28,578 nucleotides of DNA, taken from the NCBI GenBank assembly GCA_045134375.1, contig JBGUVL010000041.1:1-28578 (forward strand), in the 5' to 3' direction. A program made the position numbers and the translations under genes. Shown here piece after piece: positions 7,918 through 17,018 of the stretch. Origin of the DNA: JBGUVL01 sp045134375. GTDB lineage: Bacteria; Bacillota_I; Bacilli_A; Erysipelotrichales; Erysipelotrichaceae. Within the stretch, counting starts at the first letter, position 1, and the number at the start of each line of letters is the position of its first letter. Below the pieces are notes generated by a model. The model searched no databases, was not told the origin of the DNA, and was given only the letters and a program-made list of their open reading frames with translations.

Positions 7918-9285
7918 TCACCCAAAGAATCGCACAACATAGCCTTGCACAAAAACAAACAAAACAATCAATGGCAGTAGATAAGAAACATAGAAACGTG
8001 CCCATTGTGGGAATCGAACTCCTTTTCCCGTATTTGCTTCTTTGATAAAATGATCCCATCCCCATCCATAACGTGAGGTACAAAATAGTAGATACAGCAA
8101 AGAGCCTAGAGGCAGTAAATTATTGCTGACAATAAAATCTTCTAAATCTTGTATGGTGGATCCATTTCCTAGTGGTTGGATAAATTGCAAAACATTAAAA
8201 CCTAGCGCACAAGGAAGAGATAGTAACAATACTAGAATCAGATTGATTGCGATGGCTTTCTTCCTTTGCATATTTTTTAGATCCATGGTAAACGATACGA
8301 TGTTTTCAAATACTGCAATGATCGTCGTCATGGCGGCAAAACTCATAAATAAGAAAAACAAAGAACCCCATAGTTGTCCTAAAGGCATCGTTAAGAAAAT
8401 ATGAGGAAGAGTAATAAAGACAAGACCAACTCCTTCTCCTGGATTGACATCATAAGCAAAACAAGCCGGTATGATAATCAGTCCTGCAATTAACGCAACG
8501 ACAGTATCTAATAAAACAACATTAACGGTTTCCCCTACCAGTGTTCTTTTTTTATCCACATAGCTACCAAAAATCGCAATCGAGCCAATTCCAACACTCA
8601 ACGTAAAAAATGCTTGTCCCATAGCAGCAAAAATAACTTCGCCAAGCCCATATTCACTAATTTTAGAAAAATCAGGAGATAGATAGAAAGCCACCCCTTC
8701 CATTGCTCCCGGCAGCGTTAATGAGCGAATCACTAAAACTCCCATTAATAAAAGCAATGCTAGCATCATCAATTTGGAAACTTTTTCGACTCCTTTCTGC
8801 AATCCTTTTGAACAAACAAAGAAACCAAGGCAAGTCGTCAATGTCATAAATCCAACCTGTAAATAAGGAGAAGCTAACATAGAAGAGAACACTTCACTGA
8901 CTTGATCATTACTAAGATGTTGGAACTCACCACTCGCCATTTTCATGAAATAGATCATCATCCATCCACCCACTGTCGTATAAAACATCATGAGAAGATA
9001 ATTTCCAACAATTGAGATATATTTCATCCAATGCCAATGGGTTCCTTTTGGTTCCAATACATCGAAAGAAAGCGCTGAACTTTTCTGTGAAGCTCTACCC
9101 ACAGAAAATTCCATTACCATGATAGGTAGTCCCAATAGAAAAAGAAAGAATAAATAAATCAGTACAAAGGCAGCCCCTCCATACTTTCCTACAACATAAG
9201 GAAATCGCCAAACATTTCCTAAACCAATCGCACATCCCGCACTGATTAAGATAAAACCCAAGCGCGAGGAAAATTTTTCACGCAT
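7918..9285 (-). CDS. Sodium:neurotransmitter symporter (SNF/NSS) family transporter
   Basis: This 455-residue membrane protein is a Na+-coupled amino-acid importer of the LeuT/MhsT/TnaT family. The family signature GCAIGLGNVWRFPY (residues 17-30) forms the unwound TM1 that binds sodium and substrate. About 11-12 membrane segments follow, including KYGGAAFVLIYLFFLFLLGLP and a later SVGIGSIAIFGSY segment. The start at 9285 is preceded by GGAGG at ideal spacing; an ATG at 9312 lies upstream of that site and is unlikely. The substrate cannot be read from sequence; bacterial members usually carry hydrophobic or aromatic amino acids. It has its own promoter and a palindrome over the -10. Confidence 0.93.
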   Translation of the reverse strand: MREKFSSRLGFILISAGCAIGLGNVWRFPYVVGKYGGAAFVLIYLFFLFLLGLPIMVMEFSVGRASQKSSALSFDVLEPKGTHWHWMKYISIVGNYLLMMFYTTVGGWMMIYFMKMASGEFQHLSNDQVSEVFSSMLASPYLQVGFMTLTTCLGFFVCSKGLQKGVEKVSKLMMLALLLLMGVLVIRSLTLPGAMEGVAFYLSPDFSKISEYGLGEVIFAAMGQAFFTLSVGIGSIAIFGSYVDKKRTLVGETVNVVLLDTVVALIAGLIIIPACFAYDVNPGEGVGLVFITLPHIFLTMPLGQLWGSLFFLFMSFAAMTTIIAVFENIVSFTMDLKNMQRKKAIAINLILVLLLSLPCALGFNVLQFIQPLGNGSTIQDLEDFIVSNNLLPLGSLLYLLFCTSRYGWGWDHFIKEANTGKGVRFPQWARFYVSYLLPLIVLFVFVQGYVVRFFG

Positions 9286-9312
9286 AGTAAATCCTCCAAA
9301 ATAAAAAACCAA

Positions 9313-9337
9313 CGTGTTCCATTATAACAGAAACACG
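9313..9337 (-). promoter_or_regulatory. Symporter promoter with palindromic operator candidate
   Basis: The minus strand shows an extended -10, TGTTATAAT (TATAAT at 9326-9321). CGTGTTCC (9313-9320) and GAAACACG (9330-9337) flank it as an inverted repeat with one mismatch pair. A protein bound here would block the promoter. No convincing -35 is visible. Confidence 0.5.
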
Positions 9338-9370
9338 CAGGCTTTCCTATGGTTAATACAGAAAACTTTA

Positions 9371-12300
9371 TTACAGAGTAACATCAACTCTGCTCCCCTC
9401 TTTATCCCTTATGACCTCAATTTTTTGATCAATTTGCAATTTCAATTCCTCCACATGAGAAATCACCCCAATTAACTTATTTGTATCCAAGGATAAAGAA
9501 GCAATCATTTCCATTGCTTTCGTTAAGGATTCACTATCCAATGAACCAAATCCTTCATCAATAAACATAGCATCCATGTGGATACCACCACTTCTACTTT
9601 GAACAACATCACTTAATCCCAAAGCGAGCGAGAGAGCTGCCTTAAAAGACTCCCCACCAGACAGCGATTTCACATCTCGTCGTTTGTTTGTCCACTCATC
9701 CAATACTTCAATCTCAAGACCACTCTGACTTCTTAGATTACTTGCTTCCTCTTTTCGCAATAATTGGTATCGTCCATCACTCATACGCATCAGACGTTGA
9801 TTAGCGGCTTGCAATACGAAATCAAAGTAAACACTTTGCACATATACTTCAAAACTAATTTTTTCCTTACTGCTGATTTCCCCATTTGCAGTATCGGATA
9901 AGGTTTTCAACAACTGATACCGTTGTTCGATTCTTTCGCTTTCTTTTTTCTTTTGTTTTAGTTGGAGAAGACATTGGTGATTGGTAAAAATGATTTTATC
10001 CATTGCATTTCGCTCATTTTCCAATGATTCCTTTTTCCCTTTTAGCTGTTCCAATTCGGCTTTTTTCAAAGTAACATCGACGAATTCTTCCTTTTGCACT
10101 TTCTCCTCTTTATCCTTCAACAACACCATCGTACTACGACATTCCATCTGATATCGATGAATGTCTTCCTCTAGTTCATTACGTTGGGTTTCATTGAGTC
10201 GATACTGTACGATCTCTTCCTCTTTTAGACACAATTCTTCTTTCCGCTGTTGTAGCTGTTCTTGATAATGCTGCATTTCCTCAGCGTCTTTTTCCAATAA
10301 CAGTAGCAAATCTTTCTTTGCTTTTTGCCATTGTGCTAACTGCTGACTAGCTTGTTCTTTCTGCTCTTGTGCCTTGGCTTGTCGCTCTTGTATCTTTTCT
10401 AACTTTTGTTGGCATTGAAAGTATTGTTGTTGAGCTTCTTCTTTACTTGCATAAGGCAATCTTTGCTTCATCTCAAGAGTGACTTGTAACTGACCAATTT
10501 TGATTTCTACCTCTTGTTGTTGCGCTTGAATGGTTGCTAAACATTGCAAATAATTTTCTTTTGTTTGCTGTAGTTCTTCTCGTTTTTGCTCCTGTTTTTT
10601 GTTTTTCACCATTTGTTGCTGCATGGTTTGATAACGAATTTCAAGTTCGTTCTTTGCTTGTTTTGTATTGTCATACAGCGTGATAATTTTAGGAAAAGCA
10701 GAGGTTGGATACGAAGAAATCGCTTGAATTTCTTTTTCGATCGCTTCCATTTCTCCTTTTCGATTCCCAGCATTCATCGCTTTTTTTCGTAACTCTTCCT
10801 TGTGCTGTTCCAATTGCTGTTTCCTTTGATCCAATTGATCTTTTTGTATTGGCCGTTCCCTCCATACTGCTTTTTTTGGGTGGTGTAGTGAGCCACAAAC
10901 AGGACAAGGTTGTGCTTCTTTTAAATTCATCGCAAGAACACCGGCAATATTATCATAATACGCTTTTTCTAAGTTGCTATATTGATCTTCTTCTTGTCGC
11001 ACCACATTGGCATAATCTTGATATTGTCGCTGGTTTTGCAAGAATGTTTTTTGACTGTTTTCCCATCGGTTGACAAGCATTCGCAATTGTTCCAATTTCT
11101 CCAATTGCAGTAATTTTTCATGATATTGTTGCTGTAAAACAATCTGCCGATCGTAATCTTTTTCATGTTGTTTTACATACTCATTCACTACGTTTAACTG
11201 ACGTTCGCATTCCAAGTTTGCCTTTTCCAGTTGCTTCCTACGATTTTGATTCTCTTGCAAGATTTTCATTTGATGATTTAATTGTTGCTTGACTTCCTCT
11301 CTTTCTTCATATTCTGGAAGTTGTCTTTGAATTTCTTCTTTTTTAATGAGCAAAGCCTGTCGTTGCTCTTCCATCGATTGCAAAGCCATGACTTCTTGTT
11401 CTGCCTTTTGATGAATCACTTCTGCTTTTTCCATTTCTATTATGCTTTGCTCATATTGTCGCTGATGTTGTTGGTTTTGACGTTGTTTTTCCTGATATTG
11501 CTTTTCCAGTGGCAATAAATGCTCTAAGATTCGATTCGCCATCTTTACCTGTTCAATTTTCTTTTCATAGGTTGCATTTTGTTGTTCTAATAAACTCCAT
11601 TTCGCTCTTAATTGTTGCAATTGAACAACGATGTCATTGTGTTCTAACGCTTTTGCTAAAGAAAGCTGCTGCTTTTCGATCGTGGTTTGTAATTGTTGTA
11701 GTTGTTCGGTTTTTCTTTGAAAAGAACTTTGGTTTCTTTGCTGATGCTGTTGCAAGATCGAAATAAATTGATCCATTTGGTAGACATCATTTAAGCAAGA
11801 AAGATAATCTTGGTATTCTTCATCCTCCTTAGAAAAGATCGCCATTTGTTCAATTTGCAACATATCGGCATTATTTTTTTCAAACTCCTCTTTGCATGTT
11901 AAGTAGTTTCGTTTCAATTGATCCTGTACTTTACAATAATACTGCGTATCAAACAGTTTTCGGAAAATGGCAACACGTTCCTTGCTGGAAGCATAAAGAA
12001 GATTTAAAAATTCTCCTTGTGCTACCATTGCAATCTGTTTAAATTGAGAACGAGTCATTCCTAGAATTTCCTCGATTCTCGCATTGACCTCTTTTACATT
12101 ACTGGAAAGAATGGTATTTTCTTCATAAAGTACAGCATTTGCATTTTCTTTTGTCATTCCCTTGCCACGCTTACTTTTACGATAATAAGAGGGATTACGT
12201 ACAATGCGATAGTTTTTTTGCTGATGAGAAAAAGAAAAATCCACTTGTGTTGCGACATCGGCTTTCGCAAAATCACTTCGCATCATTTCACTTTTTCGAT

Positions 12301-12475
12301 TTTCTCCGCTAAGATCCCCATAAAGCGCAAAACAGATGCCATCAAAAATAGTCGTTTTACCAGCTCCTGTTTCTCCACTAATCAAAAACAACCCCTGTGT
12401 AAAAACGGTAAAATCAATGATTATTTCGTTGGCAAATGGTCCAAAAGCTGTCAATTTTAGTACTAACGGTTTCAT
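9371..12475 (-). CDS. sbcC: SbcC, ATPase subunit of the SbcCD nuclease
   Basis: SbcC is the SMC/Rad50-like partner of SbcD; the complex cuts hairpins and protein-blocked DNA ends. The 1,034-residue protein has Walker A GETGAGKT at residues 34-41. A long Gln/Glu-rich coiled coil follows, interrupted at its middle by the zinc hook CPVC (Cys524, Cys527). The ABC signature LSGGESFKAALSLALG and Walker B MFIDEGFGSLD are near the C terminus. The start at 12475 has AGGAGGTGG upstream and overlaps the sbcD stop by 4 nt (ATGA); an ATG 13 codons earlier lies upstream of that ribosome site. Many spurious antisense frames over this gene reflect its Gln-rich codons. Confidence 0.98.
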   Translation of the reverse strand: MKPLVLKLTAFGPFANEIIIDFTVFTQGLFLISGETGAGKTTIFDGICFALYGDLSGENRKSEMMRSDFAKADVATQVDFSFSHQQKNYRIVRNPSYYRKSKRGKGMTKENANAVLYEENTILSSNVKEVNARIEEILGMTRSQFKQIAMVAQGEFLNLLYASSKERVAIFRKLFDTQYYCKVQDQLKRNYLTCKEEFEKNNADMLQIEQMAIFSKEDEEYQDYLSCLNDVYQMDQFISILQQHQQRNQSSFQRKTEQLQQLQTTIEKQQLSLAKALEHNDIVVQLQQLRAKWSLLEQQNATYEKKIEQVKMANRILEHLLPLEKQYQEKQRQNQQHQRQYEQSIIEMEKAEVIHQKAEQEVMALQSMEEQRQALLIKKEEIQRQLPEYEEREEVKQQLNHQMKILQENQNRRKQLEKANLECERQLNVVNEYVKQHEKDYDRQIVLQQQYHEKLLQLEKLEQLRMLVNRWENSQKTFLQNQRQYQDYANVVRQEEDQYSNLEKAYYDNIAGVLAMNLKEAQPCPVCGSLHHPKKAVWRERPIQKDQLDQRKQQLEQHKEELRKKAMNAGNRKGEMEAIEKEIQAISSYPTSAFPKIITLYDNTKQAKNELEIRYQTMQQQMVKNKKQEQKREELQQTKENYLQCLATIQAQQQEVEIKIGQLQVTLEMKQRLPYASKEEAQQQYFQCQQKLEKIQERQAKAQEQKEQASQQLAQWQKAKKDLLLLLEKDAEEMQHYQEQLQQRKEELCLKEEEIVQYRLNETQRNELEEDIHRYQMECRSTMVLLKDKEEKVQKEEFVDVTLKKAELEQLKGKKESLENERNAMDKIIFTNHQCLLQLKQKKKESERIEQRYQLLKTLSDTANGEISSKEKISFEVYVQSVYFDFVLQAANQRLMRMSDGRYQLLRKEEASNLRSQSGLEIEVLDEWTNKRRDVKSLSGGESFKAALSLALGLSDVVQSRSGGIHMDAMFIDEGFGSLDSESLTKAMEMIASLSLDTNKLIGVISHVEELKLQIDQKIEVIRDKEGSRVDVTL

Positions 12476-13608
12476 TGTTCCACCTCCTGAAAGAGTTTTT
12501 CTAGCTCCTTCCATTGCGCATCACTGAGATTAATGTTATTTTGCCTTTCGTAAAACTGAGCAAACAAAGCGAGTGGTGTTTGCTGAAGCAATTCTTCCTC
12601 ATCGATCTTCGTTTGTTGTTGCATCGCATAGCGTCGATTCTGTAATGTGATCTGCATGACATTAGGAAATATGGTTCTTACTTTTCCAATCGCATCAATG
12701 ATTTCTTCTTCATCCGTCAATATCACATGCATATAATCTTGCCCATTTCCAAGTTCCACTTGACGCTTTAACAATGCCTCCATAGAACAAGTAATTTCGC
12801 GCATATCATGCAGTGGTCTTAACTCTTGAAACGATAATTTAATTTGTTTTGGACCTTGAATCTCTAAAATAGGAACACTCTTGCTTCTATTTGCTTCGGA
12901 AAAAGAATATTTTAACAAGGAACCACAATAACGTACCATCTCTCTTCCCATCGCTTGTGGTTTATGAATATGACCTAAGGCAACATAATCAAAAGCATCA
13001 AAAAGGTGATAATCCATTTGCTCAATTCCTCCTAATGAAGCCGTTTCCGAATCCGAACATTCCGGTCCTTTTTGATTGACACTAACAAATTGATGCGCTA
13101 ACAAAATATTTGTTTTCGCAAGATCCATTTTCGTTTGTGATAACAGATATTTCATGCATTCTTCATAACTATTTGTTTGTACATCCAACAAATGATTCAC
13201 ATACACTGGTTTAACAAAAGGAAGCAGGTAAAAAACAACTTCTCCCCAATCTTCTTTCCATGTCACTTGTTCCATGCTCCCCTCAAATTGCGAGGAAACA
13301 TAGATTTGAGAAGATTGAAAAAAACGACTTCCAAAAGCAAGGCGCTGTGGTGAATCATGATTCCCACTGATAATTAAAACCGTGGTATGCAATTGATGTA
13401 ATTCACATAAAAAATCATCAAATAAAGCAATCGCTTCAACGCTAGGAATACTTTTATCATAAATATCCCCACATAGCATTACCACATCAATATTCTCCTC
13501 CATTACGATGGTTGAAATTTGTTTCAAAATATATTTTTGATCATCGATCATGGAAAAATCATTCACTCTTTTACCTAGATGCAAGTCGGACAAATGCATT
13601 ATTTTCAT
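12472..13608 (-). CDS. sbcD: SbcD, nuclease subunit of the SbcCD complex
   Basis: This 378-residue Mre11-type phosphoesterase is the exonuclease/endonuclease partner of SbcC. Metal-binding motifs are all present: DLH (8-10), GDIYD (47-51), GNHD (82-85), AHQ (171-173) and GHIH (212-215). I chose the start at 13608 because GAGGAG lies seven bases upstream and the predicted transcription start is only about 16 bases upstream; an ATG at 13623 would be at the very 5' end of the mRNA. It is first gene of the sbcD-sbcC operon. Confidence 0.97.
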   Translation of the reverse strand: MKIMHLSDLHLGKRVNDFSMIDDQKYILKQISTIVMEENIDVVMLCGDIYDKSIPSVEAIALFDDFLCELHQLHTTVLIISGNHDSPQRLAFGSRFFQSSQIYVSSQFEGSMEQVTWKEDWGEVVFYLLPFVKPVYVNHLLDVQTNSYEECMKYLLSQTKMDLAKTNILLAHQFVSVNQKGPECSDSETASLGGIEQMDYHLFDAFDYVALGHIHKPQAMGREMVRYCGSLLKYSFSEANRSKSVPILEIQGPKQIKLSFQELRPLHDMREITCSMEALLKRQVELGNGQDYMHVILTDEEEIIDAIGKVRTIFPNVMQITLQNRRYAMQQQTKIDEEELLQQTPLALFAQFYERQNNINLSDAQWKELEKLFQEVEQ

Positions 13609-13630
13609 AACATCACTCCTCATCTTTATG

Positions 13631-13639
13631 ATTATATCA
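13631..13639 (-). promoter_or_regulatory. sbcDC promoter, extended -10
   Basis: TGATATAAT on the minus strand is an extended -10 about 23-30 bases before the sbcD start. No -35 consensus is present, which is usual for extended -10 promoters. Confidence 0.6.
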
Positions 13640-13667
13640 TGTTTCTAGTTTACCATTTTAAAATAAC

Positions 13668-13695
13668 AAAAAATGCCTTATTTTACTAAGACATT
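13668..13695 (-). terminator. Terminator after the DUF554 gene
   Basis: On the minus strand, AATGTCTTA and TAAGGCATT pair (nine bp, one G-U) around a short loop, followed by TTTTTT. Confidence 0.8.
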
Positions 13696-13712
13696 CTTTT
13701 CCTATTAAAGCA

Positions 13713-14444
13713 TTACATCAGGATCGGTAAAATAACCATTTCCCATAAATGACTGAACGGAAAAACCAAAACCATCGCTGGTAACATATCCGCAATTGGA
13801 AACTCTTTCATTTTTAAAATTCTTAACCCTGTCGCCAGCATTAAAAATCCACCACAAGCTTTAAAATCTGCAATCATGGTAATCGTAGTAAGCGGGAAAA
13901 TAAATTTTGCGCAAAGAAGAAGCAAAGAAAAGATGAGAAACTGAGGTAGTGCAACCATCGCAGTAACCAAACCTATTTGACAAGCAATGATTGCTGCCGT
14001 GAATAGATCCAAAATAGATTTTGAAATTAGGATAGAACTATCCCCACTCATCCCTGCATCCAAACAACCATAAATTCCAGTTCCGCTCGCACAAAACAAC
14101 ACAATCGTGGTAATTAAAGTCGCTCTATATTCATTTTGTGAAAGCGAGCTTCGATTTTGCACACCCATCTTTGCCATTCCTTTTTCAAGCAATCCAGCGC
14201 CACGATCGATCCATTTCCCTACCTGAAAAAGTAATCCTATTCCAGTTCCAATGACCAAAGCAAAAATAACTGCTGGCATATTCTTCATTAGTACAATGGA
14301 AGAAATTCCCATACCAAGCGAACAGAGTCCTAACACCATATACAATTGTTCTATCATGTAATCACTTAACTTCTGACCTACAATATTTCCACAAAGTCCC
14401 CCAATGGTAACCGCAAGACAATTAATAATAACACCAATAGGCAT
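13713..14444 (-). CDS. DUF554 family membrane protein
   Basis: This 243-residue integral membrane protein opens with the family's typical MPIGVIINCLAVTIGGLCG and has about seven hydrophobic segments with repeated Gly-rich helices. DUF554 proteins (Bacillus YdfK/YqgA-like) are widespread in Firmicutes and probably transport something, but no function is established. It is preceded by AAAGGAG and followed by its own terminator, so it is probably monocistronic. Nothing in the neighbours suggests a substrate. Confidence 0.9.
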   Translation of the reverse strand: MPIGVIINCLAVTIGGLCGNIVGQKLSDYMIEQLYMVLGLCSLGMGISSIVLMKNMPAVIFALVIGTGIGLLFQVGKWIDRGAGLLEKGMAKMGVQNRSSLSQNEYRATLITTIVLFCASGTGIYGCLDAGMSGDSSILISKSILDLFTAAIIACQIGLVTAMVALPQFLIFSLLLLCAKFIFPLTTITMIADFKACGGFLMLATGLRILKMKEFPIADMLPAMVLVFPFSHLWEMVILPILM

Positions 14445-14516
14445 AGCAAACGTACTCCTTTTTTTCTTATTTTATCGAGTAAAGGACAAAGTAACAATTC
14501 ATAATTGATGAATTCC

Positions 14517-14533
14517 TATTCCAAAATGGAATA
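14517..14533. repeat. Short inverted repeat upstream of the DUF554 gene
   Basis: TATTCC, 5-nt spacer AAAAT, GGAATA. It could be an operator for the DUF554 gene 70-odd bases away. No further support. Confidence 0.3.
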
Positions 14534-14587
14534 GCAAAACAATCCCATTCGCAGTATTCTAAGTTACAATGCCTTAAAGATAAAAAC

Positions 14588-14628
14588 AAAAAACCTATTC
14601 CTGCTTCATCGAGCAAAAATAGGTTTTT
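14588..14628. terminator. Terminator after the bilR-like gene
   Basis: AAACCTAT (14591-14598) pairs with ATAGGTTT (14619-14626), with an inner GCT/AGC pair. On the minus strand a T-run follows, so it ends transcripts of the reductase gene starting at 16704. It can also act in the plus direction. Confidence 0.85.
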
Positions 14629-14682
14629 ATTTTGTTTTGCTAGTATTAAGCAATATTATATTACTTTTTTTCTATCATCATA

Positions 14683-16704
14683 CTACAATCGATTAGCAGC
14701 TAAATAACCTTGTTCAATCGCATTGTTAATATCCGCTACTTTTTCGTTGCAATCACCAACGGCAATTACTTCAATGCCGGCTTCGGTTAATGGGGAAACG
14801 TCAAAGGCATTTGGTCTTGCTCCCGTTGCCAATACGACATAATCGCATGGTAGAGATACCGTTTCTCCTGCCTCATTGCTACATTCAACACTCGTTAATG
14901 TAATTTCTTTTACCGTTGTTTTTGGCATTTGGATAACACCATATTTTGCAAAACTTTCCTGAAGCGTAGGTTTGACTGTTAAAGATTCTTCTTTCGCAAT
15001 TTCATCTAACATTTCTACGATTGTTACTTTGCTACCTTGTTCTGCCAATAATTCAGCGGTTTCCACACCAACTAATCCACCACCGATAACAACAATATTA
15101 CCGCTGACAATCTGTTCGTGAGAAAGAATTTTCCATGCATCTAATACGTGTGGTAAATCATGTCCAGCAATTGGTGGGATCGCATTGCTTGCACCAACAG
15201 CGACGATAACGGCATCTGGATGTTCCGCAGCAACGCAGTTAGCACATACCTTTCTTCCCAGACGTAAATCAACCCCTAGCTTCACTACCTGTTGTGTTAA
15301 ATAGTTTGTTGCACGATTCATTTCCATCTTGCGAGGAGGAACACAAGCTAAGTTAAGCTGTCCCCCTAATTTCGTTTCTTTTTCAAACAATACAACTTCA
15401 TGTCCTTTAACAGCAGCAACACGAGCCGCTTCCAAACCAGCAGGTCCACCACCAATGACAACCACTTTCTTCTTTTCACTAGCCGGTGTAATCACACGTT
15501 CGTATTCATAACCATTTTCTGCATTTAATACACAGCTTAAGAATTTACGATTCTGAATATTATCCGTACATCCTTTGTTACAGCTAATACACAAACGGAT
15601 ATCATCGGCATTTCCTGCTTCTAACTTTTTCACATAATCCGGATCGGTTAATAATGGACGGCCTAACCCTACCATATCAGCACGACCACTGACAATTACC
15701 GATTCCGCATTTTTAGGTGTTACGATGCGACCTACCGTAGATACCGGAATGGAAACAACAGCTTTTACTTTTTTCGCATATTCCCCAAAGAAAGTATACG
15801 GCTGACATCCCATCGCCGGAATCGTATCTCCCATATTGCCAGTGTGGTTTGCCTGTGCAACATGTAACATATCAACACCAGCTTCTTCCAGCTTCTTCGC
15901 AAAAGCAATTCCTTCTTCTGCGCATAAACCACCTTTACCACGTAATTTACCATTTCCCATATCGGTAATGATCGGTAATTTATAATCAATCGTCAAATTA
16001 GGCGCTGCCGCTTTGATTGCTGCAACAACTTCCAACGCATAGCGAATGCGGTTTTCAAAACAACCACCATACGCATCATTTCTATGGTTTAAGATCGTAG
16101 AACATAATGATCCTAAAAGACGATCGCCATGAACTTGAATCGCATCAACCCCAGCTTCCATCGCACGTCTAGCACTTTCTGCAATCGCATGTTTAATATC
16201 TTCTAACTGCTCTATTGTCGCTTCACTTACAAAGTGTTGCATATCATGATGCAACTTTGCATAAGCTTCCTTAGTTACCTTCTGTGATTCTTCCATCTTA
16301 GCAGTAAAGCCTGCCATATCTCCTGCCGCTTTCAATTTCTGCGCTTCCATGGCTGCCATACGCGCTCCCATGATCATGCGTCCAACACCTGGAACATCGT
16401 ATTCTGGATGGAAAAGCTGCAATGCTAATTTCGCTCCATATTCATGACAAGCATCTGCCAAATTTTTAAATGTCGGTATTTGTTTATCATCAAATAGCTT
16501 TGGAGTTGGACTTGCTGTATTCACTGGTGCAACATCCCCAATCACGATATAACCTACACCACCTTCGGCTAATCGCTTATAAAAATTAAAACTCTGCGCA
16601 CCAATCGACCCATCTCTTTCCTCATATCCTGTTGTTAATGGAGGAAACATGATACGATTTTTTAAGGTCATATTTCCTACCTTGATCGGTTCTAATAATT
16701 TCAT
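14683..16704 (-). CDS. bilR: Old Yellow Enzyme-family reductase with HGDR site, probable bilirubin reductase BilR (long form)
   Basis: This 673-residue flavoenzyme has three parts: an FMN TIM barrel (about 1-360), a 4Fe-4S site C-x2-C-x3-C-x11-C (Cys372, 375, 379, 391), and an FAD/NAD(P) module with VVVIGGGPAGLEAA and a second IVVIGGGLVGVETAE dinucleotide fold. The layout matches 2,4-dienoyl-CoA reductase (FadH). The usual active-site HxxH/N is replaced by HGDR (192-195), and three following residues are missing compared with the paralogue at 25565. As I recall, HGDR marks the gut bilirubin-to-urobilinogen reductase BilR. An insertion around residues 105-160 (MAAMEAQKLKAAG onward) is absent from FadH. 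AAAGGAG precedes the start. The alternative is another enone reductase. Confidence 0.7.
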   Translation of the reverse strand: MKLLEPIKVGNMTLKNRIMFPPLTTGYEERDGSIGAQSFNFYKRLAEGGVGYIVIGDVAPVNTASPTPKLFDDKQIPTFKNLADACHEYGAKLALQLFHPEYDVPGVGRMIMGARMAAMEAQKLKAAGDMAGFTAKMEESQKVTKEAYAKLHHDMQHFVSEATIEQLEDIKHAIAESARRAMEAGVDAIQVHGDRLLGSLCSTILNHRNDAYGGCFENRIRYALEVVAAIKAAAPNLTIDYKLPIITDMGNGKLRGKGGLCAEEGIAFAKKLEEAGVDMLHVAQANHTGNMGDTIPAMGCQPYTFFGEYAKKVKAVVSIPVSTVGRIVTPKNAESVIVSGRADMVGLGRPLLTDPDYVKKLEAGNADDIRLCISCNKGCTDNIQNRKFLSCVLNAENGYEYERVITPASEKKKVVVIGGGPAGLEAARVAAVKGHEVVLFEKETKLGGQLNLACVPPRKMEMNRATNYLTQQVVKLGVDLRLGRKVCANCVAAEHPDAVIVAVGASNAIPPIAGHDLPHVLDAWKILSHEQIVSGNIVVIGGGLVGVETAELLAEQGSKVTIVEMLDEIAKEESLTVKPTLQESFAKYGVIQMPKTTVKEITLTSVECSNEAGETVSLPCDYVVLATGARPNAFDVSPLTEAGIEVIAVGDCNEKVADINNAIEQGYLAANRL

Positions 16705-17018
16705 ATTAATTTTCTCCTTTGTTCATAGTCACTTTAATGATAGCACTTACATATATATAATACATACTTTTTTTGTTAAAAAACATATATAATTCATGAT
16801 TATCATAAAAAGTGATATTCGTATTCGAAAAAAATTGAATTGCTATCATTTTGAAAAAAAGATATTGGTACATCTCCACTATCCTTTCCTCTTTCCATAT
16901 CAAGGGCGATCTTTTCAATTTCAACGCTCGCCTTAAAACCCTATCTTGTTTCTTTCTTATCTCCCATAGAGTAAACTGTTTTGATAAAAGAAGCAAGGTA
17001 GCTTCCATTCCTTATGCC
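16705..17018. other. Intergenic region with reductase promoter and possible gene remnant
   Basis: Upstream of the reductase gene the minus strand shows TTAACA and TATATA 16 bp apart, a weak promoter. Between about 16803 and 17012 one minus frame reads like a protein fragment with an internal stop (FKASVEIEKIALDMERGKD near its middle). A 100-codon frame in another phase (16706-17008) looks non-coding. I see no functional gene here. Confidence 0.4.

Noticed and set aside
10586..12527. Several plus- and minus-strand frames of 60-120 codons over sbcC
   Set aside because: Shadow frames of the Gln-rich coiled coil of sbcC; compositions are Leu/Phe- or Ser-biased and no start signals are present.
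16785..16815. Imperfect dyad around TTCATGA upstream of the reductase
   Set aside because: Arms match over only five bases in very AT-rich DNA, expected by chance.
16706..17008. 100-codon minus-strand frame directly upstream of the reductase
   Set aside because: It runs through the reductase promoter and ribosome site, has no Shine-Dalgarno and the translation is rich in Tyr/Phe/Lys without any family look.
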